Source: Candidatus Zhuqueibacterota bacterium (GTDB lineage Bacteria; Zhuqueibacterota; Zhuqueibacteria; Residuimicrobiales; Oceaniaggregativiventaceae). Taken from it: DNA of 64,000 nucleotides. Shown here in pieces: positions 18,591 through 27,763 of the stretch. Location of the stretch: NCBI GenBank assembly GCA_014728115.1, contig WJME01000210.1, positions 1 through 64,000 of the forward strand, read 5' to 3'. Below the pieces are notes generated by a model. The model had not been told where the DNA came from. It was given only the letters and a program-made list of their open reading frames with translations, and did no database searches. The first letter of the stretch is position 1; each line of letters opens with the position of its first letter. A program made the translations under genes and the position numbers.

Positions 18591-19742
18591 TTAAACATGT
18601 GTTTCCATGAGATGACGAATTCGCCTGGCGCGATTTTGAAAGGTATAGGAGTCGATCTGTTCACGGCTTTTCCGGCACAAGTCTTTCCCGACATGGCGAT
18701 TATGATAAAGTGTTTCTATTGCAGCAACCAGGGCCCTGGAATTTCCCGCTTTAAAAAGCAATGCATTCTCTTGATGAACGAGTACATCTTTGAATACCGG
18801 GATATCACTGGCAATAATGGGCCGGTTCGCTGCCATATATTCAAACAATTTCAAGGGCGAGGTATACCTATGGATGGGCCCTGATTCCGTATTTGGTAAC
18901 AACACCACATCTGCAGCACATTGATAGAGCTGGACTTGCGCAGGAGGGACATAATCGAGACAAATGACATTATCCGAATGAATGAGCGATCCGGTACCGA
19001 CAAGAACAAACTGTACCTGTGGCATCTGTCTCGCAGCATCGAGGATAATATCCACCCCTTTGCCAGCATAAGCTTTTCCTGTATAAACGGCACAGAACCG
19101 TTCCTTCAATCCGAGTTGTCTTTTTGCCAGATCTTGTGGAATCTTTTGATACAGCCGTTTTTCATCGACCCCATCCGGTTCGACAACCATCACCTTTTTT
19201 TCAGAAACCATTTCTGCCAGATCATTGCGCAGCAGGGAGGATATCGTCACCACTCCGGTTACCTGTTCCAGAACGCGTCTGAATCGGGGTAAGGGCTCAT
19301 GCATCGCATGCGCTTCGAACCAGACCGGGGTTTTGTTCACCGTATTCAATGCAACAAGAGCTGCGTTCAAATTGCGTGAATAGATGACCGCATGATCCAA
19401 TTTGTTATCACGTCGTAGCGTATCTAAAAAGCGTCTTATTGACCACATGAGCGAAAATCCACCAATCGCGGGGATCCTCATTTTTTTCCCTGACGCCGGT
19501 TTACTTAACGACATCAAAGATGGCAGACGGACGATCTCAAACTCGACTTGTATATCATAATAGCCAAACGAATCTGGCTTTTTCACTGCATCCGAGAAAA
19601 ACCAGGGCCGAACAAGGGTTGTTTTCAATCCTGTTTGCTGAAACGCCTGACACATGTGCATCTGTTGAATAGTGCACGCCATAGGACTGGGTATGAGTTC
19701 ATTAGAAAAATAATAAAGAGTTTTAATGTTTTGTTTCTTCAT
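18591..19742 (-). CDS. Glycosyltransferase family 4
   Basis: A 383-residue GT-B enzyme, probably cytoplasmic. The C-terminal donor domain shows VYTGKAYAGKGVDIILDAAR, VQFVLVGTGSL and RYTSPLKLFEYMAANRPIIAS, where the usual first Glu of the EX7E pair is replaced within SPLKLFEYMA while the second Glu is kept. This pattern is typical of a GT4 subgroup. The ATG at 19742 overlaps the end of the flippase gene by 20 bases; a TTG at 19766 is the alternative. It acts in repeat-unit assembly; the sugar is unknown. Confidence 0.86.
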   Translation of the reverse strand: MKKQNIKTLYYFSNELIPSPMACTIQQMHMCQAFQQTGLKTTLVRPWFFSDAVKKPDSFGYYDIQVEFEIVRLPSLMSLSKPASGKKMRIPAIGGFSLMWSIRRFLDTLRRDNKLDHAVIYSRNLNAALVALNTVNKTPVWFEAHAMHEPLPRFRRVLEQVTGVVTISSLLRNDLAEMVSEKKVMVVEPDGVDEKRLYQKIPQDLAKRQLGLKERFCAVYTGKAYAGKGVDIILDAARQMPQVQFVLVGTGSLIHSDNVICLDYVPPAQVQLYQCAADVVLLPNTESGPIHRYTSPLKLFEYMAANRPIIASDIPVFKDVLVHQENALLFKAGNSRALVAAIETLYHNRHVGKDLCRKSREQIDSYTFQNRARRIRHLMETHV

Positions 19743-20937
19743 CTTTATCCGGGAATTTAAGTACAACCCAATATCCTGCCAATAATCGCGCTACCGAGAT
19801 CCCCAGCAAGGCATAACCAACGCCCATGACCCCATATCGGGGAGTGATCCAAATCAAAGCCCCTGAATAGACGACCAACAGCAAAATAGACAGTATAAAG
19901 TGCCATCGAATAGCTGCAAGTCCGAGCTTGCCGGTAATGATGCTGGAGGGTAAATTATAGAGTACCCGAATCGCACCGACAAATGTTAAAATGCGCAACA
20001 GCGGGGCACCGTGCAGATATTTTTCGTGGTACAAGATTTCCAAAATCCACTCTGCAGTAAAATAAAAAAATGCGGCGACCAATATAACAGGAAGCAAAGA
20101 AAATAGATTGAGCTTTTGCCATTTCAAAGAACGGTTTCGACTGAATTCCGGCACCCAGACATATTTTGCGGCTCTTCCCAAAATGTTAAAAGCCTGGACA
20201 GGGACGAGGGTCGCGATATATAAACCCAAAATTTCATAACCCAGTACTTTGGATATGACCAGAGAATCCAGAGACGCCATCACATTGACAGAAATGCTTA
20301 TGCCCATAAATACAAGTCCGGTCAAATGCATTTCTCTGGGTACAGTTTGCTCGCCTTGTGGAAAGATCTTTAAAGTATATCTCCATCCGATTGCGGCGTT
20401 TACCATAATAATGGTAGCATATGCAATCACAGCAGACTGTACGGATAAATGACCGATAAAGTAAATAGGAACAAGCAACAAAAAATAGAGTCCCCGAAAT
20501 CCGGATAACAAAATCACTGCTGATTTGTAATTTCCCTGACTCCTAAAGATGCTTGAAAGCAGAATATTCATCCCATAGCAAAGAACACCACACCCGACCG
20601 CAAGAATCATCCAAACCGGCAAATCATAGATGAATGAACTTGCCAGCACACCGGTCAGAGCAAGAGCAAAAAACACCAGCACAATGAAACGTAACGTCTT
20701 TTTCCATGCATACAATGGCAATGCCGAACGGCTGAAATAACGGGCAATGGATATATCCTGACCCCAAACCGCCATGGTCGGAATAAACAGGATCAACGTT
20801 CTTGCTAAACCGAATTGGCCAAAGTCCGCCGGACTAAGAATCCGCCCCAAAAGAATAGAAGAAAAGGCAGCAAACAGCATGGTCAGGCTGAGAAGAAATG
20901 TGACCTGCCCGATCTTCCAAAACATTTGTCTGAGCAT
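19723..20937 (-). CDS. Polysaccharide flippase (Wzx-like, MOP superfamily)
   Basis: A 404-residue membrane protein with about 12 hydrophobic segments. It has the N-terminal MOP-exporter signature (AAFSSILLGRILSPADFGQFGLA) and internal GYEILGLYIATLVPVQAFNI. It should move lipid-linked repeat units across the inner membrane to the polymerase. Its ATG directly follows the TAA of the O-antigen ligase/polymerase gene, so the two are coupled. An alternative start is the ATG at 20925. Length and topology are normal for Wzx. Confidence 0.88.
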   Translation of the reverse strand: MLRQMFWKIGQVTFLLSLTMLFAAFSSILLGRILSPADFGQFGLARTLILFIPTMAVWGQDISIARYFSRSALPLYAWKKTLRFIVLVFFALALTGVLASSFIYDLPVWMILAVGCGVLCYGMNILLSSIFRSQGNYKSAVILLSGFRGLYFLLLVPIYFIGHLSVQSAVIAYATIIMVNAAIGWRYTLKIFPQGEQTVPREMHLTGLVFMGISISVNVMASLDSLVISKVLGYEILGLYIATLVPVQAFNILGRAAKYVWVPEFSRNRSLKWQKLNLFSLLPVILVAAFFYFTAEWILEILYHEKYLHGAPLLRILTFVGAIRVLYNLPSSIITGKLGLAAIRWHFILSILLLVVYSGALIWITPRYGVMGVGYALLGISVARLLAGYWVVLKFPDKDEETKH

Positions 20938-22404
20938 TTATTTTTCACCCCTGTCAAAAGTAGACTCGTTTTTCCCTGATAAAGAAAAAGCACCTGCCGC
21001 CAGCGCCATCAAAAGATAAAACAGGGGTGAACCACCCGGAGGGTGCTTATCGACAAGACCATGAACAAGATATCCGACCACCCCCCCTAAAAGAGCGATA
21101 GAAATAATAGAATAAAAGGGATCAGCTGCACGTGTGGTTTGTATTAACATTCGCATCAAAGCCACCAACATCCATAAAAACATGGCAAACCCCAAAAAGC
21201 CGGTTTCACCTGTAATCAGCAGATACATGTTATGAACAGGTCTGGGAATAGTAGAAAAAAGCCGTCCCAAATAGGTGTTGTTATATTCACGCATTATTTC
21301 CTGGTAATTATTGATGCCCAGGCCCCCAAAGGGGTGATCTTTGATAATTTCTATGGCGATTTGAAACATAGGAATTCTACTGAGCGCAGAACCGTGGTCT
21401 TCACCGGTGATTCGCTCAATGATTTGACCCGAAAAAATGGAGAAAACGATGACCAAAATGAAAAACAAAAGAAATGCGAGTTTCAAGACAGAAGTGAGTT
21501 TCATGTGATCTCGTTTAATCAAAAAATAGAATAATAATGCCATTCCTCCGAGAACTGCAATCCAGCCGCCCCTCGAGCCTGTCATGATCATGGCAGCCAT
21601 ACCGACTGTAAAGATGATTATTGCGGCCATCCGCCATTTCGGACGTTTATCAACAAGAAAAGCAGCGAAACAGAGAGGCAATAAAAGTTCCAAAAACATA
21701 GCCAGGCGATTGGGGTGCCCCAATGTGCCTCCGACACGGCTTAATTGATCTCCGCTTTCCAGGTCTACTTGCATCTCTCCCAGAAATTCTAACCCCAAAG
21801 GTCGGCCGGCCGCCATTTGCAGCATAGCCAAAGACGATTGAAAGGCCACAGCTGCCACCAAACTCCAGACGACCAAATTGACGTCCGATTTGTCCTCGAG
21901 TTGATTCATCACCACAAAATAGAGTATGAGCACTTTGCCCATTTGTACCAATTCAAAGGAAGCGAGGTCGAGTCGTGGAGCCCATAAAAGTGTGATTAAA
22001 CAGGCTTCAAAGTACAAGATAGCCGGTACGGTTAGACGCGCGGTGAACCGAAACACCCGTCCTTTACGGCGATGGCTGTCCAGAATCCACCAGGCCAACA
22101 GCAGCAACACAAAAATATCCCGCAGCGCAATCCCAATAGTGGCTGCGCCGGCTTGATTTTCGAAAACGTGTATGAAATTTATATCCACTCCCAGGGGGAT
22201 GGTCATCACCAGAAATCCGAGAAAAAATCTTTTCAGATCACTGATGAGCATCATGCTGAATAAAAAAATCAATGACGACACAAAAAGCAAAAGGGCAATC
22301 CAAGACATCTGGATCAGCATCACCATGCCCAGGCCAACAGCCAGGGAGAGCAAAATAACGATAGGCCATTGCCAAAAAAGTATTTTCCGATTAATGGTTG
22401 ACAT
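20938..22404 (-). CDS. O-antigen ligase/polymerase family membrane protein (Wzy/RfaL/EpsE-like)
   Basis: A 488-residue protein with about 11-12 membrane segments and a large periplasmic loop near residues 330-400 (FSGQIIERITGEDHGSALSR, then HPFGGLGINNYQEIMREYN). The TGSRGGWIAVLGG and GGLGINN segments are typical of the O-antigen ligase family (PF04932). Next to a Wzx-type flippase and a Wzc-type kinase, a role as the Wzy polymerase is most likely; a surface-ligation role cannot be excluded. The start overlaps the GT39-like gene by 14 bases. Confidence 0.85.
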   Translation of the reverse strand: MSTINRKILFWQWPIVILLSLAVGLGMVMLIQMSWIALLLFVSSLIFLFSMMLISDLKRFFLGFLVMTIPLGVDINFIHVFENQAGAATIGIALRDIFVLLLLAWWILDSHRRKGRVFRFTARLTVPAILYFEACLITLLWAPRLDLASFELVQMGKVLILYFVVMNQLEDKSDVNLVVWSLVAAVAFQSSLAMLQMAAGRPLGLEFLGEMQVDLESGDQLSRVGGTLGHPNRLAMFLELLLPLCFAAFLVDKRPKWRMAAIIIFTVGMAAMIMTGSRGGWIAVLGGMALLFYFLIKRDHMKLTSVLKLAFLLFFILVIVFSIFSGQIIERITGEDHGSALSRIPMFQIAIEIIKDHPFGGLGINNYQEIMREYNNTYLGRLFSTIPRPVHNMYLLITGETGFLGFAMFLWMLVALMRMLIQTTRAADPFYSIISIALLGGVVGYLVHGLVDKHPPGGSPLFYLLMALAAGAFSLSGKNESTFDRGEK

Positions 22405-23716
22405 TGAAAGGCAGCTTTTTGCTTATATGGGTGAAACGTTCCAAACCAATTGCTGTAAACATGATAATAAAAGGCTCCACGGGAATTCGATACCGTACTT
22501 CAGCATAGATCAGAGAATATCCCAACGCCATACTTGCAATGGTCAGAAGCAAAAATATCATTTTTTGATTCCAGGGATAAAGCAAGCCCAGGCCAAAGAG
22601 TGCAAGCAGCATCGTGGGAACCATAATGATGGTGCTGAAATAGGGCACAAGCTTCCAAAATAATTCACCATTTGTAAACATGCGTTCGTCTTGAGAATAG
22701 ATCGCACTACGATAACTGGGATCACCGCTGTCCAGTCGATCCGGATATGGCGCCCAGAAATGGACCATCTCTTTTGCCACATATTTTAGCGTCCCTATAG
22801 GATCGTGCACGTAATGCATTATGGTTTTTGAAAGAGCATCTTTTTGAGACCCTGTAGGATTTTTCGCCAAATAATCGACAGTCTTTTGGAAACCGGAATT
22901 GATTTCGTGGTTATTGGCTTCCTGGTCCTCTAAATCTGGGAGCACGGTATGGGGAAGATTTTGAACCAGGACGAGTCGATGATACACATGATAGTTGCGG
23001 ATCGTCCATGGTGTCAGCGTTAACAAAAGACCGAATATGAATAGAACCAGTCGTAAGATGCGCTTCTTTACAATAAATGTCCGGTCCCATAAAAGCCATG
23101 TCAGCCAGACCGGGAGTAAGAAAAAAACCGCCGGTCGATTGAGAGCCGCTAGCGCGGCAACAGAACCGGCAAGAAAAGCATAAAGCAATCCGTGTTCGTG
23201 TCGAAAAAGCAAAAACACACAGAGAATGAGCAACAAGGTGAATGACAACGTAGGATACAAAATTCCAGACAAGATAATAAAGTGTGGAAAAAAGACCGAA
23301 AGCACCAGCGATAATTTGGCAACATTGGAGCCGAATAGATTGTTCGCAAGCTGATAAATGAGCAGGCAAAGCAAGGTTCCTAACAACACTTCGAATAACC
23401 TTACGGCAAGAAAAGAATGCCCGGCAACCGCATAGACTCCAGCCATCAAGGCAGGATAAAGTGGAGCTCGATAATAATCTTTAGGCAAATTACCATGCTC
23501 TAACAAATAACGGGCGGCTGCATCATAGTGACGGGTATCGCTAAAATAATACTTGTCAGGTTCAAGCACCAAAACAAAGACAATGCGAATCAGCAAAGCA
23601 ATAGCCAGCCAGCTCAACACGAATCGCCGTGTATTTGACCGCTTTTTTTGTATTTCGGTCTCTATGAGGGGTCGAGGTATTGAGGTTTTGGGCGTTTGAT
23701 AAACAACGCCATCCAC
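22391..23716 (-). CDS. GT39/PMT_2-type membrane glycosyltransferase
   Basis: A polytopic protein with about 9-10 membrane helices. The first extracytoplasmic loop carries the Asp-containing motif of polyprenol-phosphate-dependent transferases (YYFSDTRHYDAAARYL, with YRAPLYPALMAGVY). The family uses lipid-phosphate sugars, as in ArnT or protein O-mannosyltransferases, to add sugars on the outer face of the membrane. The longest frame begins at 23806 but overlaps the preceding GT2 gene by 145 bases, and those 30 residues look like shadow translation. The GTG at 23716 (55-base overlap) is chosen; GTG at 23620 is possible. No good ribosome site marks any of them, so the start is uncertain. Confidence 0.75.
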   Translation of the reverse strand: MDGVVYQTPKTSIPRPLIETEIQKKRSNTRRFVLSWLAIALLIRIVFVLVLEPDKYYFSDTRHYDAAARYLLEHGNLPKDYYRAPLYPALMAGVYAVAGHSFLAVRLFEVLLGTLLCLLIYQLANNLFGSNVAKLSLVLSVFFPHFIILSGILYPTLSFTLLLILCVFLLFRHEHGLLYAFLAGSVAALAALNRPAVFFLLPVWLTWLLWDRTFIVKKRILRLVLFIFGLLLTLTPWTIRNYHVYHRLVLVQNLPHTVLPDLEDQEANNHEINSGFQKTVDYLAKNPTGSQKDALSKTIMHYVHDPIGTLKYVAKEMVHFWAPYPDRLDSGDPSYRSAIYSQDERMFTNGELFWKLVPYFSTIIMVPTMLLALFGLGLLYPWNQKMIFLLLTIASMALGYSLIYAEVRYRIPVEPFIIMFTAIGLERFTHISKKLPFNVNH

Positions 23717-24666
23717 TCTCCCACGCCATAACCGAAATGTGTGATCAGATATAAAAGCAACACATCGGGAAAGAGGGGTAAACATTTTTTTTGCCATGTA
23801 TTCCATAAAGATGATATCAGAGTTAGAGTAAAGTAAATAATCCAGAGAATTCGCACGGGCTCCAGAAACAAGAATAGCACAGACCCGGCAAATGCAGCAG
23901 GCATCAACAGATGCAGCTGAATTCGCTTGGGATGTTTTTTAAACAGCCATATTCGACCTTTTCCGTATAAAATCATATTTTTCAGCCAAGCCCACCAATG
24001 ATCACGCATTCTATGAAGAACAAATGCCCGGTGTAAATACATCAACCCGTAACCATGATCTTGCAGGCGAAAGGATAAATCCTGATCTTCGCCAATATTT
24101 CCACATCCAGCATCAAACCCTCCCACCCTTTGAAGAATGGCCTTATCATACATCACATTGACCGTGGGAAGGTGCGGCACTCGTTTATCGGCTTGAAAGT
24201 GTCGTCCCTGAACCGAACCATGGCTCCCGAGATAGCTATCCAAAAACGCGTCGAGTGCACGATAGAAACGGGATTTGTCAATCGGAGGTCTGTTACTCCC
24301 TCCTACTGCAGCAAGTGATCTTGTCGTTTGCCCATAAAGCATCCAGCCTGTGGCAAAATGATATAACCAATCCGGCGGAGCGATGCAGTCAGCATCCAAA
24401 AAGGCGATCTTTTCATGCCGGGACGCCAAGATCCCCATATTGCGACTTTTGGCAATATTGCGTTCAGGATTGGTCACCAGCTGTATATGACGATAGTCTT
24501 TAGTAAACGATCGAATGATATCGCGAGTACCATCTGTAGATTCATTATCAACAATAATCAGTTGTACAGAATCTGCCGGATACGATTGTTCGACGATCGA
24601 TTGGATACATTCCGCAATCTTTTTTTCTTCATTGTAGCACACGACAACAACAGAGATGTTCAGCAC
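23662..24666 (-). CDS. Glycosyltransferase family 2 with C-terminal membrane helices
   Basis: A 334-residue GT-A enzyme. The N-terminal catalytic domain shows VVVVCYNEEKKIAECIQSI, VDNESTDGTRDII, the DxD-type IAFLDADCIAPPDW, and the late IGEDQDLSFRLQDHGYGLMY (ED/QxxRW-like acceptor motif). Two or three hydrophobic helices (about 245-300) follow, probably holding it at the inner membrane. It starts 8 bases after the carbamoyltransferase stop and contributes to repeat-unit assembly. Its donor sugar is unknown. Confidence 0.88.
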   Translation of the reverse strand: MLNISVVVVCYNEEKKIAECIQSIVEQSYPADSVQLIIVDNESTDGTRDIIRSFTKDYRHIQLVTNPERNIAKSRNMGILASRHEKIAFLDADCIAPPDWLYHFATGWMLYGQTTRSLAAVGGSNRPPIDKSRFYRALDAFLDSYLGSHGSVQGRHFQADKRVPHLPTVNVMYDKAILQRVGGFDAGCGNIGEDQDLSFRLQDHGYGLMYLHRAFVLHRMRDHWWAWLKNMILYGKGRIWLFKKHPKRIQLHLLMPAAFAGSVLFLFLEPVRILWIIYFTLTLISSLWNTWQKKCLPLFPDVLLLYLITHFGYGVGEWMALFIKRPKPQYLDPS

Positions 24667-24674
24667 GTGCTACT

Positions 24675-26420
24675 CTAGCCCTCCTTTTTTTTCCTGCGTA
24701 CCACATATCCGCCAATGGCCAATTCATGTACACATCCCCATAACAAATGTTCCAAGGCCTCTTTGGGACGATGCACAATGGGTAAGCCATGTCTGTTAAA
24801 ACTTGTATTCAAAATCACAGGTACACCGGTTTTACGATAGAATGTTTCGATGACCCGGTAATATCGAGGGTTGTCCGGCCGAACACTATGAACTCTGGCA
24901 GTGTTATCGACATGAATGGCTGATGGGATATCTTGTTCTTTACCCTCGACAACTTCGAACGCCATGGTCATAAAAGGAGTGGGACAAAAATTCTTAAAAT
25001 ACATATGCCCCTTGTCCTCCATACAGCTGGGAGCAAACGGCATAAACCAATCGCGGTTTTTCATTTGGCTGTTGATCATATCGCGGGTTTCTGGTTTACG
25101 GGGATCAGCCAGGACACTGCGTCGACCCAGCGCCCTCGGACCCCACTCTTCTCTGCCCTGGAACCACCCGATAACCTTTCCCTGGGTCAGGGCGGTCCCG
25201 ACATATTCAGAGATATCGTCACCTAAAAACTGCCATTCGATGTCATTTGCAAAGGTATCGAGTTCGGTTTTGATCTCATCATCTGAAAATTGCACGCCCA
25301 GATTGGCATCATTCATCTCGAGGATTACAGAGGAGCCGTTCTTTTGATGTGCCAATTCCAATGCGGCACCAATTGCCGTCCCGCCATCGCTGGCATGAGG
25401 ATGAATGAAAACATGATCGATGCCATCGAGTTCACGTATTAATTTGTTTACCTTGACGTTCAAAAAGGTCCCTCCGGCCAGGGCAAGTTTTTGAAACGGA
25501 TATTTTTCTTTCAGCACACGGATATATCCCAAGAGTCTTTTCTCCAAAAGGGATTGTGCAGCAGCGGCAACGTGGGCTTTACCATGCTTTTGTATCAGCC
25601 GGTTTATTTTTCGGCCGGACCGGGTCTTGACCAATACGTCTTCTCTGGGGGTCATCACATAATCGATCCAATAATCATATCCGCGCCATTTTTGCTCCTG
25701 ATATTCGAAAACCATTTCTTCCAAGTCTGCCTGACAGATTTTGGGGTCACCATAGGCGGCAAGGCCCATGGTCTTTCCCTCACCATCCATATAATGTAAT
25801 CCAAGACAAACAGTAACCGCAGAAAACCACAATGCAGTGGCATACAGAGGAATTTCTTCCAAAAGATCCATGTGGCCATTTTCGCATCGATAGACCTGGC
25901 CTGCGATATTTTTACCCTGACGGTTGGGCCCAAAACCATCCATGCTCAACGACAGGCATTGATCAAATCCGCTGCAACGATAGGCACTGGCGGCATGACT
26001 TGCATGATGATCCATAAAAATGATTTTTTCCTGCGGAACACCCAGTTCCAAAAGACCATTTTGAAAAGCCGCAGGCTTGTACATTTTTTTAAAGTTGGGT
26101 ACCAGGTATTTGAACATGATCAAGGCTCCTGGTCCTACCAAGCCACCAAAGCTTCGAATGCCATCCCAAATATTTCGCTCAAAGAGATCATTATAAAATG
26201 ATGATGGTGGGTAACCCACTGCAAAATAGTCGATATCATCCAGTTTAAGGTGTGCGTGTTCTAAAGAAGCATCCAGAGCATTACGGGGAAAATTCATATC
26301 ATATTTTATCCGTGTAAAGCGCTCTTCAGATGCGGCAAAAAGAATATGATTATCGCGAACGAGTGCTACACTGCTGTTATGATGAGCACCGGCCACATCG
26401 GAAAGTCCCAAAATTATCAT
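24675..26420 (-). CDS. Carbamoyltransferase, NodU/CmcH family
   Basis: A 581-residue O-carbamoyltransferase with the two family domains. The N-terminal Kae1/YrdC-like part has LGLSDVAGAHHNSSVALV, MDHHASHAASAY and LSMDGFGPNRQG. The C-terminal part has EWGPRALGRRSVLADPR, NRDWFMPFAPSCMED and PVILNTSFNRHGLPIV. These enzymes use carbamoyl phosphate and ATP to carbamoylate hydroxyls of sugars, as in Nod factors, antibiotics and some capsules. In this locus it most likely decorates the exopolysaccharide repeat. It overlaps the DPM-like GT2 gene by 4 bases (ATGA). Key histidines and the ATP-binding elements appear intact. Confidence 0.92.
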   Translation of the reverse strand: MIILGLSDVAGAHHNSSVALVRDNHILFAASEERFTRIKYDMNFPRNALDASLEHAHLKLDDIDYFAVGYPPSSFYNDLFERNIWDGIRSFGGLVGPGALIMFKYLVPNFKKMYKPAAFQNGLLELGVPQEKIIFMDHHASHAASAYRCSGFDQCLSLSMDGFGPNRQGKNIAGQVYRCENGHMDLLEEIPLYATALWFSAVTVCLGLHYMDGEGKTMGLAAYGDPKICQADLEEMVFEYQEQKWRGYDYWIDYVMTPREDVLVKTRSGRKINRLIQKHGKAHVAAAAQSLLEKRLLGYIRVLKEKYPFQKLALAGGTFLNVKVNKLIRELDGIDHVFIHPHASDGGTAIGAALELAHQKNGSSVILEMNDANLGVQFSDDEIKTELDTFANDIEWQFLGDDISEYVGTALTQGKVIGWFQGREEWGPRALGRRSVLADPRKPETRDMINSQMKNRDWFMPFAPSCMEDKGHMYFKNFCPTPFMTMAFEVVEGKEQDIPSAIHVDNTARVHSVRPDNPRYYRVIETFYRKTGVPVILNTSFNRHGLPIVHRPKEALEHLLWGCVHELAIGGYVVRRKKKEG

Positions 26421-27586
26421 ACAACATCCGTCCCATTGGAGTTCATTGGTCTTCGTTCAATACCGAGCATACTTAGAAAAAATGAAGAAAAAAGGACCTG
26501 AGCTCCTATAATCATCAGGGTAGACGCCACAAGCGCCAGCCGAACCCGGTTGAGGGGCCCAAAGTCGTTCGTTATCCATTCGATAAGGATATAGAGATCA
26601 GTCATAAATCCCACAGCGAAAATGATGGCCCCCAGCACAAGACCGCGTTCCAGATTGAATAAGCCAAAGGCACGGGACCATGATTTATTTTGATTTGCAT
26701 ACTGATGAGTCATTGCATAAATTTTTGCAAAGAGTCCGATATTAATAATTTGAAAGCCCAGGACAGCCATCATACTGCCCAAAACCATGACATGTAGATC
26801 CACCATACGCCCGAATAACTGAACCGGGCCGGGCAACAAGGCAAACATGGCACTCATTCCGAGCAGAAAAAGGGAAAATCCTGGCCAAAAATAGAGATAA
26901 GTCGGACTATACAGCAGCATGAACCTAAGGTGACGCCAACCATCGCGAAAGGATCGAAGGTGCGGTGGTCGGCTACGACCATCGGGGTTCAGGGTCACGG
27001 GAATTTGTTTTATCCTCAGGTCTCGTTGTAAGGCTTTGATGATCATCTCGGACGCAAACTCCATCCCGGTGGTTTGTAAATTCATGGAATGATATGCATC
27101 TTTTGTAAAAGATCGCATTCCACAATGAGCATCGCCGATTTTGGCTCGAAAAAAAATATTCAGCAAACGGGTCAAAATCGGATTTCCGATATAACGATGC
27201 AGCCAGGGCATGGCTCCCTTTTCAATATGCCCACGCAACCGATCGCCAATGACAAAATCGGTGCCATTGAGCAACGGGTCGATAAAGCGTTTCAGATCTG
27301 TCAGATCATAGCTGTCATCTGAATCCGCCATAACGATCAGTTTTCCCTTTGCAGCCTTAATCCCTGCCCGGTAAGCGCTGCCATATCCTTTTCTCGACTC
27401 GGTGATGACACGAGCACCTTCTTGTATGGCGATGTCAATCGAGCGATCAGTCGAACCGTTATCTGCAACGATCACTTCCCCATGAAGACCTAAACGAGAA
27501 AGAGTCTGCCTGGCTTTGCGCACACAAAGTCCAACGGTTTCTTCCTCATTCAAACAAGGCAATACTATACTTACCAGTGGTTTCAT
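26417..27586 (-). CDS. DPM/DPG-synthase-type GT2 with C-terminal membrane domain
   Basis: A 389-residue enzyme resembling polyprenyl-phosphate sugar synthases. The GT-A domain (1-210) shows SIVLPCLNEEETVGLCVRKA, VIVADNGSTDRSIDIA, KLIVMADSDDSYDLTDLKRF and GDAHCGMRSFTKDAY. Four membrane helices follow (about 225-380). It probably makes a lipid-phosphate sugar donor from a nucleotide sugar, and the GT39-like protein encoded three genes downstream is a natural user of such a donor. It begins a second block of the locus after a 177-base gap and is coupled by ATGA overlap to the carbamoyltransferase. Confidence 0.88.
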   Translation of the reverse strand: MKPLVSIVLPCLNEEETVGLCVRKARQTLSRLGLHGEVIVADNGSTDRSIDIAIQEGARVITESRKGYGSAYRAGIKAAKGKLIVMADSDDSYDLTDLKRFIDPLLNGTDFVIGDRLRGHIEKGAMPWLHRYIGNPILTRLLNIFFRAKIGDAHCGMRSFTKDAYHSMNLQTTGMEFASEMIIKALQRDLRIKQIPVTLNPDGRSRPPHLRSFRDGWRHLRFMLLYSPTYLYFWPGFSLFLLGMSAMFALLPGPVQLFGRMVDLHVMVLGSMMAVLGFQIINIGLFAKIYAMTHQYANQNKSWSRAFGLFNLERGLVLGAIIFAVGFMTDLYILIEWITNDFGPLNRVRLALVASTLMIIGAQVLFSSFFLSMLGIERRPMNSNGTDVV

Positions 27587-27763
27587 GGAACTTTCCTCAA
27601 CAACAATAAAAGCCTTTGCACGTCCTAAAAAAGCGCAAATCCAGTGGCTGAATTCAAACAGGCTCTGAGCCTCATCGTTTCGCTGGTTTCATCCCGCGGA
27701 ATTTCGTTCAGAGCTTTAAAACAATTATACACGCAAACTCGACAGACTGCGTTTACAGGATCC
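27587..27763 (-). promoter_or_regulatory. Leader between sugar transferase and DPM-like GT genes, with inverted repeat
   Basis: This 177-base gap separates the first three genes of the locus from the rest. On the minus strand a TATAAT box (27729-27724) lies upstream, though no good -35 box is at the right distance. Beyond it a perfect 7-base inverted repeat, GCTCTGA (27662-27668) and TCAGAGC (27708-27714), encloses 39 bases with a central CCGCGG. It could be a leader structure acting on transcription through the long operon. No JUMPstart/ops element was found. Confidence 0.3.

Noticed and set aside
23717-23806. N-terminal extension of the GT39-like gene
   Set aside because: It would overlap the GT2 gene by 145 bases, and the residues look like shadow coding of that gene's C terminus.
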